Translations under genes and position numbers: made by a program
The notes under the pieces: model-generated
Database searches by the model: none
What the model saw: the letters and a program-made list of their open reading frames with translations, nothing else
What the model was told of the DNA's origin: nothing
From: Bradyrhizobium ottawaense
GTDB lineage: Bacteria; Pseudomonadota; Alphaproteobacteria; Rhizobiales; Xanthobacteraceae
Assembly: GCF_900099825.1 (NCBI RefSeq)
Contig: NZ_LT629693.1
Coordinates: forward strand, 3,917,001 to 3,981,000
Direction of reading: 5' to 3'
Length of the DNA stretch: 64,000 bases
Shown: positions 36,268 to 45,634 of the stretch, in pieces
How the letters are laid out: each line of letters begins with the position of its first letter
Numbering within the stretch: position 1 is the first letter of the stretch

Positions 36268-37152
36268 ATGCCTGAATTGCCCGAAGTTGAGACCGTCCGC
36301 CGCGGCCTGCAGCCCGCCATGGAGGGGTCAAAAATCCTCAAAGCCGAAGCCCGGCGCAAGGATTTGCGGTTTCCGTTTCAAAAAGACTTTATCGCGCGGC
36401 TGGAAGGCCAGGTTGTGACCGGCCTCGGCCGCCGCGCCAAGTATCTGATGGCGGATCTCGCCTCCGGCGACGTGCTGCTGATGCATCTGGGCATGTCCGG
36501 TTCGTTCCGGGTGCTTGAAGGTAAGGCCGGCAGCACGCCCGGCCAATTCCACCACCCGCGCAGTGAAGACCGCGCCCATGACCACGTCGTGTTCCACATG
36601 TCGTCGGGTGCGGCGGTGGTCTTCAATGATCCGCGCCGCTTCGGCTACATGAAGATCATCGCCCGCAATGCGCTGGAGGACGAGCCGTTGCTCAACGGCC
36701 TCGGCCCCGAACCGCTCGGCAACGAATTCGACGCGGCGATGCTGGCGCGCGCCTGCGCCAACAAGAAGACCAGCCTGAAGGCGGCGCTGCTCGACCAGCG
36801 CGTGGTCGCGGGGCTCGGCAACATCTACGTCTGCGAGGCGCTGTTTCGCGCGCATCTGTCGCCACGCCGGCTGGCTGCGACGCTGGCCACCAAAAAAGCC
36901 GCCGAACCTACCGATCATGCCCAGCGCCTGGTGAGCGCGATCCACACCGTGCTGAACCAGGCGATCAAGGCCGGCGGCTCCTCGATCAGCGATCACCGCC
37001 TGACCTCGGGCGAACTCGGCTATTTCCAGCACTCGTTCAGGGTCTATGACCGCGAGGGCGAGACCTGCCAGACCGCCGGTTGCGGCGGCATCGTGCGGCG
37101 CTTCGTCCAGAACGGCCGCTCGACGTTCTGGTGCCCGAAATGCCAGAAATAG
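36268..37152 (+). CDS. mutM: Formamidopyrimidine-DNA glycosylase MutM
   Basis: MutM removes oxidised purines such as 8-oxoguanine. From ATG 36268 the product is 294 residues and starts [13 protein letters not shown] after Met, with Pro2 and Glu3 as catalytic residues. [18 protein letters not shown] and [20 protein letters not shown] are core motifs. The C-terminal zinc finger has four cysteines in CQTAGCGG and WCPKCQ. The same frame stays open far upstream across ubiE, but that is a shadow. Confidence 0.97.
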   Translation: MPELPEVETVRRGLQPAMEGSKILKAEARRKDLRFPFQKDFIARLEGQVVTGLGRRAKYLMADLASGDVLLMHLGMSGSFRVLEGKAGSTPGQFHHPRSEDRAHDHVVFHMSSGAAVVFNDPRRFGYMKIIARNALEDEPLLNGLGPEPLGNEFDAAMLARACANKKTSLKAALLDQRVVAGLGNIYVCEALFRAHLSPRRLAATLATKKAAEPTDHAQRLVSAIHTVLNQAIKAGGSSISDHRLTSGELGYFQHSFRVYDREGETCQTAGCGGIVRRFVQNGRSTFWCPKCQK

Positions 37153-37704
37153 CGACGCCGACATTGCAGACAAAGCGGCTGGTGCTGCGGCCGCTGGCGC
37201 TTTCCGACGCGCCTGACATTCAGCGCCATTTCAACAACTGGAACGTCATCCGGCGGCTCGCACGCATCGTGCCCTGGCCGTATCCGGATGACGGGGCGGA
37301 AACCTTCGTCAAACTCCAATTCGAAAAGATCGCCGCCGGCGAAGAAATCTATCAATGGGTTCTGACGTTGCGGTCCGGTAACGGCGAGGCGATCGGCAAC
37401 ATTCATTTTCCGCCCAAGGGCCGAGAGTGCAAAAGGCAACCGTGGCTTCTGGCTCGCGGAGCCGTACTGGAACCAGGGCCTGATGACCGAAGCCATCACG
37501 GCGGTGAACGACTTTGCCTTCAACACGCTGGGCATCGAGAGTTTCTACGTCTGCAACGCGGCCACCAACGTGGCGTCACGCCGGGTCAAGCAGAAGACCG
37601 GCGCCGAGTTTGTTGGCTATGTCGAGCTTCCGCATCACGATGGTCAATCCAGATCGGAAAAATGGCGCGTGACCCGGGAAAACTGGCTGAACAGCAATCG
37701 ATAG
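37140..37704 (+). pseudogene. GNAT acetyltransferase (RimJ-like) broken by a frameshift
   Basis: ATG 37140, inside the end of mutM, opens a frame giving TPTLQTKRLVLRPLALSDAP through GNGEAIGNIHFPPKGRE, a typical RimJ/RimL N-terminal half. At about 37425-37435 the homology moves to another frame, which reads AKGNRGFWLAEPYWNQGLM, then NTLGIESFYVCNAATNVAS and ends at 37704. Restoring one nucleotide near 37426 would join the halves (RES-AKGNRGFW). So this is either a recent pseudogene or a sequencing error. Confidence 0.8.
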
Positions 37705-37789
37705 CGCGCCCTCGCTATTCCGTATGAATACTGGCGGATTTGCGCTGTAATGCGATGATCGGTTCAAGAACAACAAACGGGAAACGAGC

Positions 37790-39469
37790 ATGAGCGGCAA
37801 CTGGCGGGATCGCGCGGCCACCACCTTTCAATGCCTGAAGCAGCCGGCGTCCGGCAGCCGCGGCATGGTCGTCAGCAACCATCCGCTGGCCTCGGCTGCG
37901 GGCGCGGAGATGCTGGCGGCCGGCGGCAACGCCATCGATGCGGCGATCGCGACCTTGTTCACGCTGACGGTGGTCGAACCGATGATGGTCGGCATCATCG
38001 GCGGCGGCATGGCGCATATCCGGCTCGCCGACGGCAGCCATCGTTTCATCGACGGCCAGAGCACCGTGCCGTCGGCAGTTCGTCCCGACACCTACACATC
38101 AAAGCCGGGTTCGGCGCATGACGTGTTCGACACGATAGGCGATGAAAATCTGAACGGTCCGAAAGCGGTCGCGGTGCCGGGCTCGCTCAAGGCCTGGTGC
38201 GAGACGCTGCAGCGGTTCGGCACCATGAGCCTTGCCGATGTGATGCAGCCCGCGATCAAGCACGCCTCGCGCGGCTATGCCGCAACGCCGTATCTGCACG
38301 AATGCATCACCGACGGCGCGGAGGAAATGCTGAAGGACGAAGCGATCTCGGCGATCTATCTGCCTGACGGCGTGCCGCTGAAGGCCGGCGAACGCGTGCT
38401 GCAATCGGAATATGCGGAGACGCTCAAGCACATCTCGCAGCATGGCGAGGCGGCGCTGTATCAGGGGCCGCTCGGCGATATCCTGGCCGATTACATGAAG
38501 GCGAATGGCGGCTTCATCACCCGCCAGGATCTCACCTCCTACAGGACCGTCGAGCGGCAGCCGATCCGCGCCGATTATCGCGGTTGGGAAATTCTGGGGC
38601 CGCCGCCGCCCGCTGCCTCCGGCGTGCACATCGCGCAGATGCTCAACATCCTCGAAGGCTACGACATCGCGAAACTCGGCTTCGGCTCCGCCGAGACGAT
38701 CCATTACCTCGCCGAAGTGCTGAAGATCGCCTTTGCCGATCGTGCGGCGGCGAGCGGCGATCCTGATTTCATCCATGTCCCGGTGGAGCGGCTGACCTCG
38801 AAGGCCTATGCCGAGGAACGCCGCGGCGCGATCGATTCCAACCGCGCGCAGGCCTGGGGCGCCGGTATTGCCCAGCTCGAAAGCGCCCACACCACGCACA
38901 TGACCGCGGCGGATGCGTTCGGCAACGTGGTCGCGACCACGCAGACCATCAACAACCTGTTCGGCGCCAAGATTTTGATCCCCGGGCTTGGCACCGTGCC
39001 GAACAATTACATGAACCTGTACGATCCGCGGCCGGGCCACGCGCTGTCGCTGGCGCCGGGCAAGCGCGTCACCACCTCGATGTCCCCGATGATGGCGCTG
39101 CGCGACGGTAAACTCGTCTATGCGCTCGGGCTGCCCGGCGGAAAGCGGATTTTTCCGAGCGCGATGCAAGCGCTGGTCAATCTGATCGACCACGGCATGA
39201 GCCTGCAGGAAGCGGTCGAGGCGCCGCGGGTCTGGACCGAGGGTAACGCGCTCGAAGTCGAGCTCGCCGTGCCTGACAGCGTGCGCGCCGAACTCGCGTC
39301 GATGGGCCACAAGGTGCTGGCGCTGCCGACGGTAGCCGGCGGTATGAACGGCATCCAGTTTCACGATGATGGCAGGATGTCCGGCGCCGCGTGCTGGCGC
39401 GCTGACGGCACACCGGTCGCTCTCGCCGGCGGGCTCGCGCGCGCGGGGGTGAGGTTCGGGCTGGCGTAA
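37790..39469 (+). CDS. ggt: Gamma-glutamyltransferase family protein
   Basis: The 559-residue product is an N-terminal-nucleophile hydrolase of the GGT family, which self-cleaves and then transfers or hydrolyses gamma-glutamyl groups. MVVSNHPLASAAGAEMLAAGGNAIDAA (26-52) and GIIGGGMAHIRL (68-79) are N-terminal marks. The nucleophile is predicted as Thr368 in SAHTTHMTAADAFGN, and TTSMSPMMALRDGKL begins the oxyanion/substrate region of the small subunit. There is no signal peptide, so it may be cytosolic, unlike E. coli Ggt. Its substrate may not be glutathione. Confidence 0.88.
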   Translation: MSGNWRDRAATTFQCLKQPASGSRGMVVSNHPLASAAGAEMLAAGGNAIDAAIATLFTLTVVEPMMVGIIGGGMAHIRLADGSHRFIDGQSTVPSAVRPDTYTSKPGSAHDVFDTIGDENLNGPKAVAVPGSLKAWCETLQRFGTMSLADVMQPAIKHASRGYAATPYLHECITDGAEEMLKDEAISAIYLPDGVPLKAGERVLQSEYAETLKHISQHGEAALYQGPLGDILADYMKANGGFITRQDLTSYRTVERQPIRADYRGWEILGPPPPAASGVHIAQMLNILEGYDIAKLGFGSAETIHYLAEVLKIAFADRAAASGDPDFIHVPVERLTSKAYAEERRGAIDSNRAQAWGAGIAQLESAHTTHMTAADAFGNVVATTQTINNLFGAKILIPGLGTVPNNYMNLYDPRPGHALSLAPGKRVTTSMSPMMALRDGKLVYALGLPGGKRIFPSAMQALVNLIDHGMSLQEAVEAPRVWTEGNALEVELAVPDSVRAELASMGHKVLALPTVAGGMNGIQFHDDGRMSGAACWRADGTPVALAGGLARAGVRFGLA

Positions 39470-39499
39470 GGAACGCTGCTCGCCGTCACATCAGCAGAT

Positions 39500-39598
39500 G
39501 TCATTCCCGCGAAAGCGGGTATCCAGTACGCCGCGGCCTGTCGATCCTATCGCTGATGTCTCTGGAATACTGGATCACCCGCTTTCGCGGGTGACGAC
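39500..39598. repeat. Intergenic palindromic element after ggt
   Basis: GTCATTCCCGCGAAAGCGGG followed by TATCCAGTA (39500-39528) pairs with TACTGGATCACCCGC then TTTCGCGGGTGACGAC at the other end (about 39569-39598). Total about 99 bp. It fills the gap between convergent genes and could also act as a bidirectional terminator, although no T-run follows. Confidence 0.8.
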
Positions 39599-39605
39599 AG
39601 CGGAG

Positions 39606-40985
39606 CTACTTCCTCACACAGATCACGCGGACCACGGATGCTTTCGCATCGAACGAAGCACCGGCCGCATTCACACCATTGGCCTTGAGAAAATCGCGCA
39701 CGGTGTCCGATGTCACCAATACCGCCTGCGCCGCAGGCGTGGCATTCGCGGGCCCCGAGACCAGTACCGGTTTCAGCAGCGCGATGCCGGCGAACCTGCC
39801 GTCGCCGTCGAGCGCGGCGGCGCCGGAAAAGCCGAGCGACGGTGGCGGCGAGAGTGCGACGTCGCTGCCGCCGCCAAGCTGGGCGACCGAGGCCTTGACG
39901 CTGCTTACTGCGGCATTGCCGCCCTGGTTTTGCGGATCCGAAATGCCGGTCAGGTCGAGTGCGGTCTTGGTCGCGGCGTTGGCGAGATTGAGCGCCTTCA
40001 GCCCGCGCGCGCCGTAGATGCGCAGCAGCGCCAGATCATGGTCCTTGTCCTCGGCGACCCGGTCGGCATTGCCGAAGCCTGCGATCGTGACCGCAAGGCA
40101 GCCGTCGGTGATCTGCCGGTCGGCGACAACAGCGCCGTCGTCGCTGACGACGACACCGGTGCCGTATTCCACGGTCTTGCGCGGCGGCGGTCCCGCGGCC
40201 TGCGCGCCCGACGGAAACGCGTTGAACGCGCTCGACATCGCGATCACCACCGGCTCCACGGTATTTTCGGTCGCCTGATCGTAGAGGATGGTGAGGATAC
40301 GAACCTCGTCGCCCTTGAAGGTGCCGCGAAGATAAAACTTCTTCAGACCCTGCAGGCCGGACAGCACGAAGAAGTCCGGCTTGACCACGGTGTAGTCGAT
40401 GTTGCGGCCGGCCTCCTTCTTTTCCCGCTCGGCGAGTTTGGCCGTGGTGGGATTGGCCTCCTTGCGCCGCGCTAGCTGGATCTGGATCGTTCCGGTCGGG
40501 GACGTCCATTTGACGCCGTTGGCGTCGCTGGTCTGCTGCGGCACCAGCTTGGTCGGAATGCCGAGCCGCACGCCGGTGCCGGGATCGGCGACGATCTTCC
40601 AGCCGACATTTTCCTGCCGCCGCTTCGCGGTATCGGCGAGGACGCCGCGTTCCTGCGAATTGAGCACGCCGGTCTCCCGGCCGCCGCGGGCCTTCTGGAA
40701 TTCCTTGATCGCGTTGACCATGCGCTCGCTGACGTCGCCGGTGATGGCGCCGTTATATTGCCCGACCCAGGCGAGGTCCGACTGCAGCGCCAGCCGCTCG
40801 GCCTGCGCCATCGCATTCGCCGTATCCTCGGGCTTTTGCAGCGCGGGGCGGATCGGTACGGTCGTGACCGGTTTCGGCTTGACGCCGGCGGTGGATGGCG
40901 GCGTCAACTGCGCCTGCGCGGATACCACCGAGACCGTCAAGATCGAAGCCGCGATCATCCATATTGCCCGAAGCACCGATCTCAT
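39606..40985 (-). CDS. Exported trypsin-like protein with peptidoglycan-binding domain, catalytic His missing
   Basis: From ATG 40985 the product is 459 residues, with a signal peptide (MRSVLRAIWMIAASILTVSVVSAQA). Residues 60-125 resemble a PG_binding_1 domain (DLAWVGQYNGAITGDVSERM). From about 270 a trypsin-like domain follows: YGTGVVVSDDGAVVADRQITDGC, then DHDLALLRI with Asp317, and SLGFSGAAAL with Ser387. The position of the catalytic histidine (NxHVVD in DegP-type enzymes) is Gln291, so proteolysis is doubtful. It diverges from moeB. Confidence 0.85.
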   Translation of the reverse strand: MRSVLRAIWMIAASILTVSVVSAQAQLTPPSTAGVKPKPVTTVPIRPALQKPEDTANAMAQAERLALQSDLAWVGQYNGAITGDVSERMVNAIKEFQKARGGRETGVLNSQERGVLADTAKRRQENVGWKIVADPGTGVRLGIPTKLVPQQTSDANGVKWTSPTGTIQIQLARRKEANPTTAKLAEREKKEAGRNIDYTVVKPDFFVLSGLQGLKKFYLRGTFKGDEVRILTILYDQATENTVEPVVIAMSSAFNAFPSGAQAAGPPPRKTVEYGTGVVVSDDGAVVADRQITDGCLAVTIAGFGNADRVAEDKDHDLALLRIYGARGLKALNLANAATKTALDLTGISDPQNQGGNAAVSSVKASVAQLGGGSDVALSPPPSLGFSGAAALDGDGRFAGIALLKPVLVSGPANATPAAQAVLVTSDTVRDFLKANGVNAAGASFDAKASVVRVICVRK

Positions 40986-41102
40986 GACAAATCCCGGCAG
41001 ACGATTGAGGCGCTCATTGACCTCAGGCCAATTAAGCACATCTGCTTGGTCGGCAACAACAGCGCGCCGGTTCACGGAACCACGCAAGGACTAGACGGAC
41101 CC

Positions 41103-41903
41103 ATGCTGACGGCCGACGAACTCGAACGCTACGCCCGCCATATCGTGCTGCGCGACGTCGGTGGCCCCGGCCAGGCGGCGCTGAAGGAGGCCTCCGTGCT
41201 GGTGATCGGCGCCGGCGGCCTCGGCGCGCCGGTCCTGATGTATCTGGCGGCCGCCGGTGTTGGCACGCTCGGCGCCGTCGATGACGATATCGTGTCGCTG
41301 TCCAATCTGCAGCGCCAGATCATCCATGCGACGCCGGATATCGGCCGGCGCAAGGTCGACAGCGCCGCCGAACAGATTCACACCCTCAATCCCCATGTCC
41401 ATTTCGAGGCGCATGCGGTGCGTCTCGATGCGAAGAATGCGATGTCGCTGATCGGCGGCTATGATCTCGTGCTCGACGGCTCCGATAATTTCGAAACCCG
41501 CTACCTGGTTTCCGATGCCTGCTATCTCGCCGGCAAGCCGTTGATCACCGCGGCGCTGGGCCAGTTCGACGGCTCGCTGACGACGATTCGCGCGCATGAG
41601 CGCGGTGCGGACGGCCAGTTCAATCCGACCTATCGTTGTCTGTTTCCTGAAGCCCCGCCGCCGGGCGCGGTGCCCGCCTGCGCCGAGGCTGGCGTAATGG
41701 GCGCGCTGGCGGGCATTCTGGGATCGATGATGGCGCTGGAAGCGATCCGCGAAATCGTCGGCTTCGGCGACAGCCTGGTCGGGCGGCTGGTCATGGTGGA
41801 TGCGCGCGCGATGCGGTTCGAAACCCTGCGCTATGCCCGCGATCCCGCCAACCCGCTCAACGGCGACGCACCCACCATCACCGATTTGAGCGCTTATCTC
41901 TGA
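41103..41903 (+). CDS. moeB: Molybdopterin-synthase adenylyltransferase (MoeB/ThiF family)
   Basis: MoeB adenylates the C-terminus of the small sulfur carrier MoaD. ATG 41103 gives 266 residues. LTADELERYARHIVLRDVG opens the protein, the nucleotide loop is VLVIGAGGLGAPVLMYL, and DDDIVSLSNLQRQI and DGSDNFETRYLVSD carry the catalytic aspartate and arginine. TYRCLFPEAPP and PACAEAGVMGALAG follow, with two of the usual zinc-binding cysteine positions; no CxxC pair is seen at the C-terminus (YARDPANPLNG). ThiF is the alternative identity. Confidence 0.9.
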   Translation: MLTADELERYARHIVLRDVGGPGQAALKEASVLVIGAGGLGAPVLMYLAAAGVGTLGAVDDDIVSLSNLQRQIIHATPDIGRRKVDSAAEQIHTLNPHVHFEAHAVRLDAKNAMSLIGGYDLVLDGSDNFETRYLVSDACYLAGKPLITAALGQFDGSLTTIRAHERGADGQFNPTYRCLFPEAPPPGAVPACAEAGVMGALAGILGSMMALEAIREIVGFGDSLVGRLVMVDARAMRFETLRYARDPANPLNGDAPTITDLSAYL

Positions 41904-41971
41904 GCTTCGTCGCGGCAATGTAGAATCGCCGGTCTGCGACTTGACCCCGCTGCCAGCACCAAGGCTTTCGA

Positions 41972-42244
41972 TTATTCCGCACTCCAGCTGACGCGGCCGC
42001 GGCTGCTGGCCACCACCTGGGTTTCGCCAGCCCGCAAGGTAATACTACACCCGCCGTTGTTCTGGCACGCGAATTCGTCGGTCCAGCGTACCACGACCCG
42101 GCGGCCGCAGTTGTTGATGAACCGACCGGGATTTCTTGAAAAATCGACGCAACTTTCGGCCGCAGCAGGTTCGCTCGATACGGAAGTGAAGGCAGCGGCA
42201 ATACCCAGGGTGAGAATGCTGAGACACACGGCACGGTTCATCAT
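41972..42244 (-). CDS. Small secreted cysteine-containing protein, unknown function
   Basis: A 90-residue product with a signal peptide (MMNRAVCLSILTLGIAAAFTSVSS, probable cleavage near AAA-ESC). The mature part has four cysteines (ESCVDF, NNCGRR, FACQNNGGCSI), enough for two disulfides, and a basic strand-like stretch GRRVVVRWTDEF. GAGGAAATAG precedes the start. The gene lies alone between moeB (convergent) and the aldo/keto reductase. No family recognised. Confidence 0.7.
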   Translation of the reverse strand: MMNRAVCLSILTLGIAAAFTSVSSEPAAAESCVDFSRNPGRFINNCGRRVVVRWTDEFACQNNGGCSITLRAGETQVVASSRGRVSWSAE

Positions 42245-42440
42245 CTATTTCCTCGTTCGTTGGCGCAAAATTTTTCAGAATCTTCATTCTGCGAAGGAGG
42301 CATAATAAGATTGCTGCAGACGTAGATCGTCCCCCAAATGGGGGATGTGGCTCTGGCCAAGCGTGCCCCCAACGCAATAGAAGCGCGCCATCGGCTGAGG
42401 TCCAGCGAATGGAAACATTCGCCGAACCCCAGCCGCAACC

Positions 42441-43445
42441 TCACGCCGTCAGCTTCCTCTCGCTGTCCATGTGCGCAAGCTGCGCTTCGGGATAGCGCGC
42501 GCCGGCTGCGGCACCCGGCGGAAACGCCTTTGCAAGCGCCGCCAGATGCGCATCCGTCAGTTTCACCTCGAGCGCGCCGAGCGCCTCGGTGAGGCGGTCG
42601 CGGCGGCGGGCACCGACCAGCGGCACGATGTCGTTGCCCTGCGCGGCGACCCAGGCGATCGCGACCTGGGCGGGCGACGCGCCGATGTCATCGGCAATCG
42701 CGCGCAACTGGTCCACCAGTGCCAGGTTGCTGTCGAGATTGCTGCCCTGGAAGCGCGGGCTCATCTGGCGGAAATCCTTGGCCGCCGTGCGATCCTTCGA
42801 CCAGTGACCGCTGATCAGCCCGCGCGACAGCACGCCATAGGCGGTGATGCCGATGCCCAGCTCGCGGCAGGTTTTCAGGATATCGCTCTCGATGCCGCGC
42901 GCGATCAGCGAATATTCGATCTGCAGGTCGGCGATCGGATGCACGGCATGCGCCCGGCGAATGGTGTCCGAGCCGACTTCCGAAAGTCCGATATGCCTGA
43001 TCCAGCCGGCCTTGATCATGTCGGCCATGGCGCCGACGGTTTCCTCGATCGGCACGTCCGGATCGAGCCGGGCCGGCCGGTAGATGTCGATATGGTCGAC
43101 GCGAAGCCGCTGCAGCGAGTAAGCGAGGAAATTCTTCACCGCCGCCGGGCGGCTGTCATAGCCGGACCAAGCCTTCGCCGGATCGCGCAACGCGCCGAAT
43201 TTGACGCTGATCTGCAGATTGTCGCGGCCGCGGGTCGCGAGCGCGTCGCCGATCAGCATTTCATTGTGCCCCATGCCGTAGAAATCGCCGGTGTCGAGCA
43301 GGGTGATCCCGGCATCGAGCGCGGCATGAAGGGTGGCGATGCTCTCGCTGCGGTCGGCCGGGCCGTAAAAGTCCGACATGCCCATGCAGCCGAGGCCGAT
43401 GGCGGAGACGGCCGGGCCTGACGTGCCGAGTTGACGCTTGTCCAT
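42441..43445 (-). CDS. Aldo/keto reductase
   Basis: ATG 43445 follows GAGGAG and gives 334 residues starting [39 protein letters not shown] supplies the catalytic Asp and Tyr and ISVKFGAL the Lys. Where classic enzymes have a histidine the protein reads [12 protein letters not shown], so that residue is absent, as I recall for this subfamily. [16 protein letters not shown] and IQIEYSL-like [12 protein letters not shown] follow. The substrate is unknown. The LysR gene is divergent, 121 nt away, and probably controls it. Confidence 0.9.
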   Translation of the reverse strand: MDKRQLGTSGPAVSAIGLGCMGMSDFYGPADRSESIATLHAALDAGITLLDTGDFYGMGHNEMLIGDALATRGRDNLQISVKFGALRDPAKAWSGYDSRPAAVKNFLAYSLQRLRVDHIDIYRPARLDPDVPIEETVGAMADMIKAGWIRHIGLSEVGSDTIRRAHAVHPIADLQIEYSLIARGIESDILKTCRELGIGITAYGVLSRGLISGHWSKDRTAAKDFRQMSPRFQGSNLDSNLALVDQLRAIADDIGASPAQVAIAWVAAQGNDIVPLVGARRRDRLTEALGALEVKLTDAHLAALAKAFPPGAAAGARYPEAQLAHMDSERKLTA

Positions 43446-43547
43446 GGTGGTTCTCCTCGAGATCGGCGGCGGATATTCCGCGCCGTGATGACGAGGCTGA
43501 TATGGGGCATTTTCATTGCAGCGATAAGCTGGACAATGCTTAAGAGC

Positions 43548-43567
43548 TTGTTCAATATATCGAACAA
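43548..43567. promoter_or_regulatory. Inverted repeat overlapping the LysR start, putative operator
   Basis: TTGTTC (43548-43553) and GAACAA (43562-43567) are perfect arms with 8 nt between them; the last base is the A of the LysR ATG. It sits in the shared region with the aldo/keto reductase. LysR regulators commonly bind such sites near their own start. Confidence 0.5.
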
Positions 43568-44526
43568 TGAAGGATATCGATCTTCGCGATCTCGATGCGT
43601 TTGTCGCCGTCGCGCGCACCCGGAATTTCCGCCGTGCGGCGCTGGAGCAACGGGTCTCGGTCTCGAGCCTGAGCCAGCGGTTGCGCGAACTGGAGGAGCG
43701 GCTCGGGGTCCGCCTGATGAACCGGACCACGCGCAGCGTCGGGCTCACGGAAGCCGGCGAGTTGCTGCTGGCCGGGGTCGGGCCGGCGATATCGGATGTC
43801 GGTACCGCGCTCGATCAGGTCCGTGGCCTGCGCGGCGTTCCCTCGGGCCGGCTGCGCATCAACGCGCCGCCACCGGCGATCGATCTATGTCTGGCGCCGA
43901 TGGTTGCGCCGTTTCTTCAGGCGCACCCGCAGATCGATCTTGAAATCGTCAGCGACAGCACCTTCGTCGACATCGTCGCCGATGGCTTCGATGCCGGCGT
44001 GCGCTATGGCGAACATCTGGCGCAGGACATGATCGCGGTCTCGCTCGGTCCGCCGCAACGCTATGCGGTGGTGGCGTCGCCGGACTATGTCGAAAAGCAT
44101 GGCCGGCCGAAACACCCGAAGGACTTGCTCGATCACGTCGGCATCCGGATCCGGTTCGGCCGCGGCGCGATCCGCGATTGGGAATTCGAGAAAGCCGGCC
44201 GTGTCGTCAAGGTGGCGCCAACCGGAAGGCTGATCGCGAACTATCCGGGACTGGCGCGGCGCGCGGCGCTCGATGGCGTCGGCTTCTGGCCGACCTTCGA
44301 GGGCTATGTGCGCGACGAAGTGAAGTCCGGTGAGTTGGTCAGCGTGCTCGAAGACTGGTGCGCGCCGTTTCCCGGCCCATTCCTGTATTACCCAAGCCGC
44401 CGCCAACCGCCGCCGCCACTCGCCGCGTTCGTGAGCTTTGTCGCGGAGTGGCGGAAGCAGGAGCGGCGGAGAAACGAAAAATCCATCGTCGTCCCGGACA
44501 AGCGAAGCGCGATCCGGGACCCATAA
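43567..44526 (+). CDS. LysR-family transcriptional regulator
   Basis: The 319-residue product has the N-terminal winged helix ([47 protein letters not shown], 8-55) and a periplasmic-binding-like sensor domain (about 95-295, [14 protein letters not shown]). The last 14-16 residues ([15 protein letters not shown]) and the TAA stop are encoded by an intergenic palindromic element that begins at 44487, so the natural C-terminus was extended by the repeat. Divergent from the aldo/keto reductase, its likely target. Confidence 0.92.
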   Translation: MKDIDLRDLDAFVAVARTRNFRRAALEQRVSVSSLSQRLRELEERLGVRLMNRTTRSVGLTEAGELLLAGVGPAISDVGTALDQVRGLRGVPSGRLRINAPPPAIDLCLAPMVAPFLQAHPQIDLEIVSDSTFVDIVADGFDAGVRYGEHLAQDMIAVSLGPPQRYAVVASPDYVEKHGRPKHPKDLLDHVGIRIRFGRGAIRDWEFEKAGRVVKVAPTGRLIANYPGLARRAALDGVGFWPTFEGYVRDEVKSGELVSVLEDWCAPFPGPFLYYPSRRQPPPPLAAFVSFVAEWRKQERRRNEKSIVVPDKRSAIRDP

Positions 44527-44617
44527 CCACAGGACGTTGTGAGGCGGGAAGCTGGAGCAACAGCCGCGTTAACAACAGGCTATGGTGGCTATGGGTCCCC
44601 GCTTTCGCGGGGACGAC
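44487..44617. repeat. Intergenic palindromic element, family A copy 2
   Basis: Same ends as the copy at 10896-11027: CGTCGTCCCGG...AAGCGAAGCGCGA..CCGGGACCCATAACCAC on one side and CTATGGGTCCCCGC, TTTCGCGGGGACGAC on the other. The middle ~50 bp differ. It overlaps the end of the LysR gene and lies between convergent genes. Confidence 0.87.
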
Positions 44618-44632
44618 CCGTTGAGATATTCG

Positions 44633-45634
44633 TTACAGCATGCTCGGCAGCACGCGATCCGGCGGCTTGTGGTTGTCGAGGAAGGTGCGGATGTTGATGA
44701 TCACCTTCTCGCCCATTTCGACGCGGCCCTCGATGGTGGCCGAACCCATATGCGGCAGCAGGGTCGCTTTGCCGGCCCTGGCCAGCCGCACCAGTTTCGG
44801 ATTGACCGCGGGCTCGTGCTCGTAGACGTCGAGCCCGGCGCCGCCGATCTCACCGGCTTCGATCAGCTTGATCAGCATGTCCTCGTCGATCACCCCGCCG
44901 CGCGCGGTGTTGACGATATAGGCCTCCTTGCGGATCAGCTTCAGCCGTCGCGCCGAGAGCAGATGATAGGTCGCCGGCGTGTGCGGACAGTTCACCGAGA
45001 TGATGTCCATCCGCGCCAGCATCTGGTCGAGGCTTTCCCAATAGGTGGCGCCGAGTTCTTCGGCGATCTTGGGCGCGACGGGACGGCGGTTGTGATAGTG
45101 GATCTGCAGGCCGAACGCCCGCGCGCGGCGCGCCACCGCCTGGCCGATACGGCCCATGCCGATGATACCCAGCCGCTTGCCGCCGATGCGATGACCGAGC
45201 ATCCAGGTCGGCGACCAGCCCGGCCAGCTCTTGCCCTCGGTCAGAATCGCCGCGCCCTCGATCATCCGCCGCGGCACGGCGAGGATCAGCGCCATGGTCA
45301 TGTCGGCGGTGTCTTCGGTCAGTACTTTTGGCGTGTTGGTCACGGTGATGCCGCGCGCATGCGCCGCCGTGACGTCGATGTTGTCGACGCCGTTGCCGAA
45401 ATTGGCGATCATGCGCAGCTTGCAGTCGGGATGCTTGAGCAGTTCTTCGCCAATCATGTCGGTGACGGTCGGCACCAGCACGTCGGCGGTGCAGACGGCT
45501 TCGGCGATCTGTTCCGGCGTCATCGGCGTATCGTCGAGATTCAACCGCGCGTCGAACAGCTCGCGCATCCGGGTCTCGATCGAGTCCGGCAGCTTGCGGG
45601 TAACGACGACGAGCGGTTTTTTCTTAGCCGACAT
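44633..45634 (-). CDS. D-2-hydroxyacid dehydrogenase (glyoxylate/hydroxypyruvate reductase type)
   Basis: The 333-residue NAD(P)-dependent enzyme resembles GyaR/GhrB. FGNGVDNIDV, the Rossmann loop LGIIGMGRIGQAVARR, catalytic arginine in VNTARGGVIDE, glutamate in LDVYEHEP and histidine in LLPHMGSAT are all present. It probably reduces glyoxylate or hydroxypyruvate in the cytosol. The gene stands alone between the family A repeat and a 330-bp non-coding gap. Confidence 0.93.
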   Translation of the reverse strand: MSAKKKPLVVVTRKLPDSIETRMRELFDARLNLDDTPMTPEQIAEAVCTADVLVPTVTDMIGEELLKHPDCKLRMIANFGNGVDNIDVTAAHARGITVTNTPKVLTEDTADMTMALILAVPRRMIEGAAILTEGKSWPGWSPTWMLGHRIGGKRLGIIGMGRIGQAVARRARAFGLQIHYHNRRPVAPKIAEELGATYWESLDQMLARMDIISVNCPHTPATYHLLSARRLKLIRKEAYIVNTARGGVIDEDMLIKLIEAGEIGGAGLDVYEHEPAVNPKLVRLARAGKATLLPHMGSATIEGRVEMGEKVIINIRTFLDNHKPPDRVLPSML

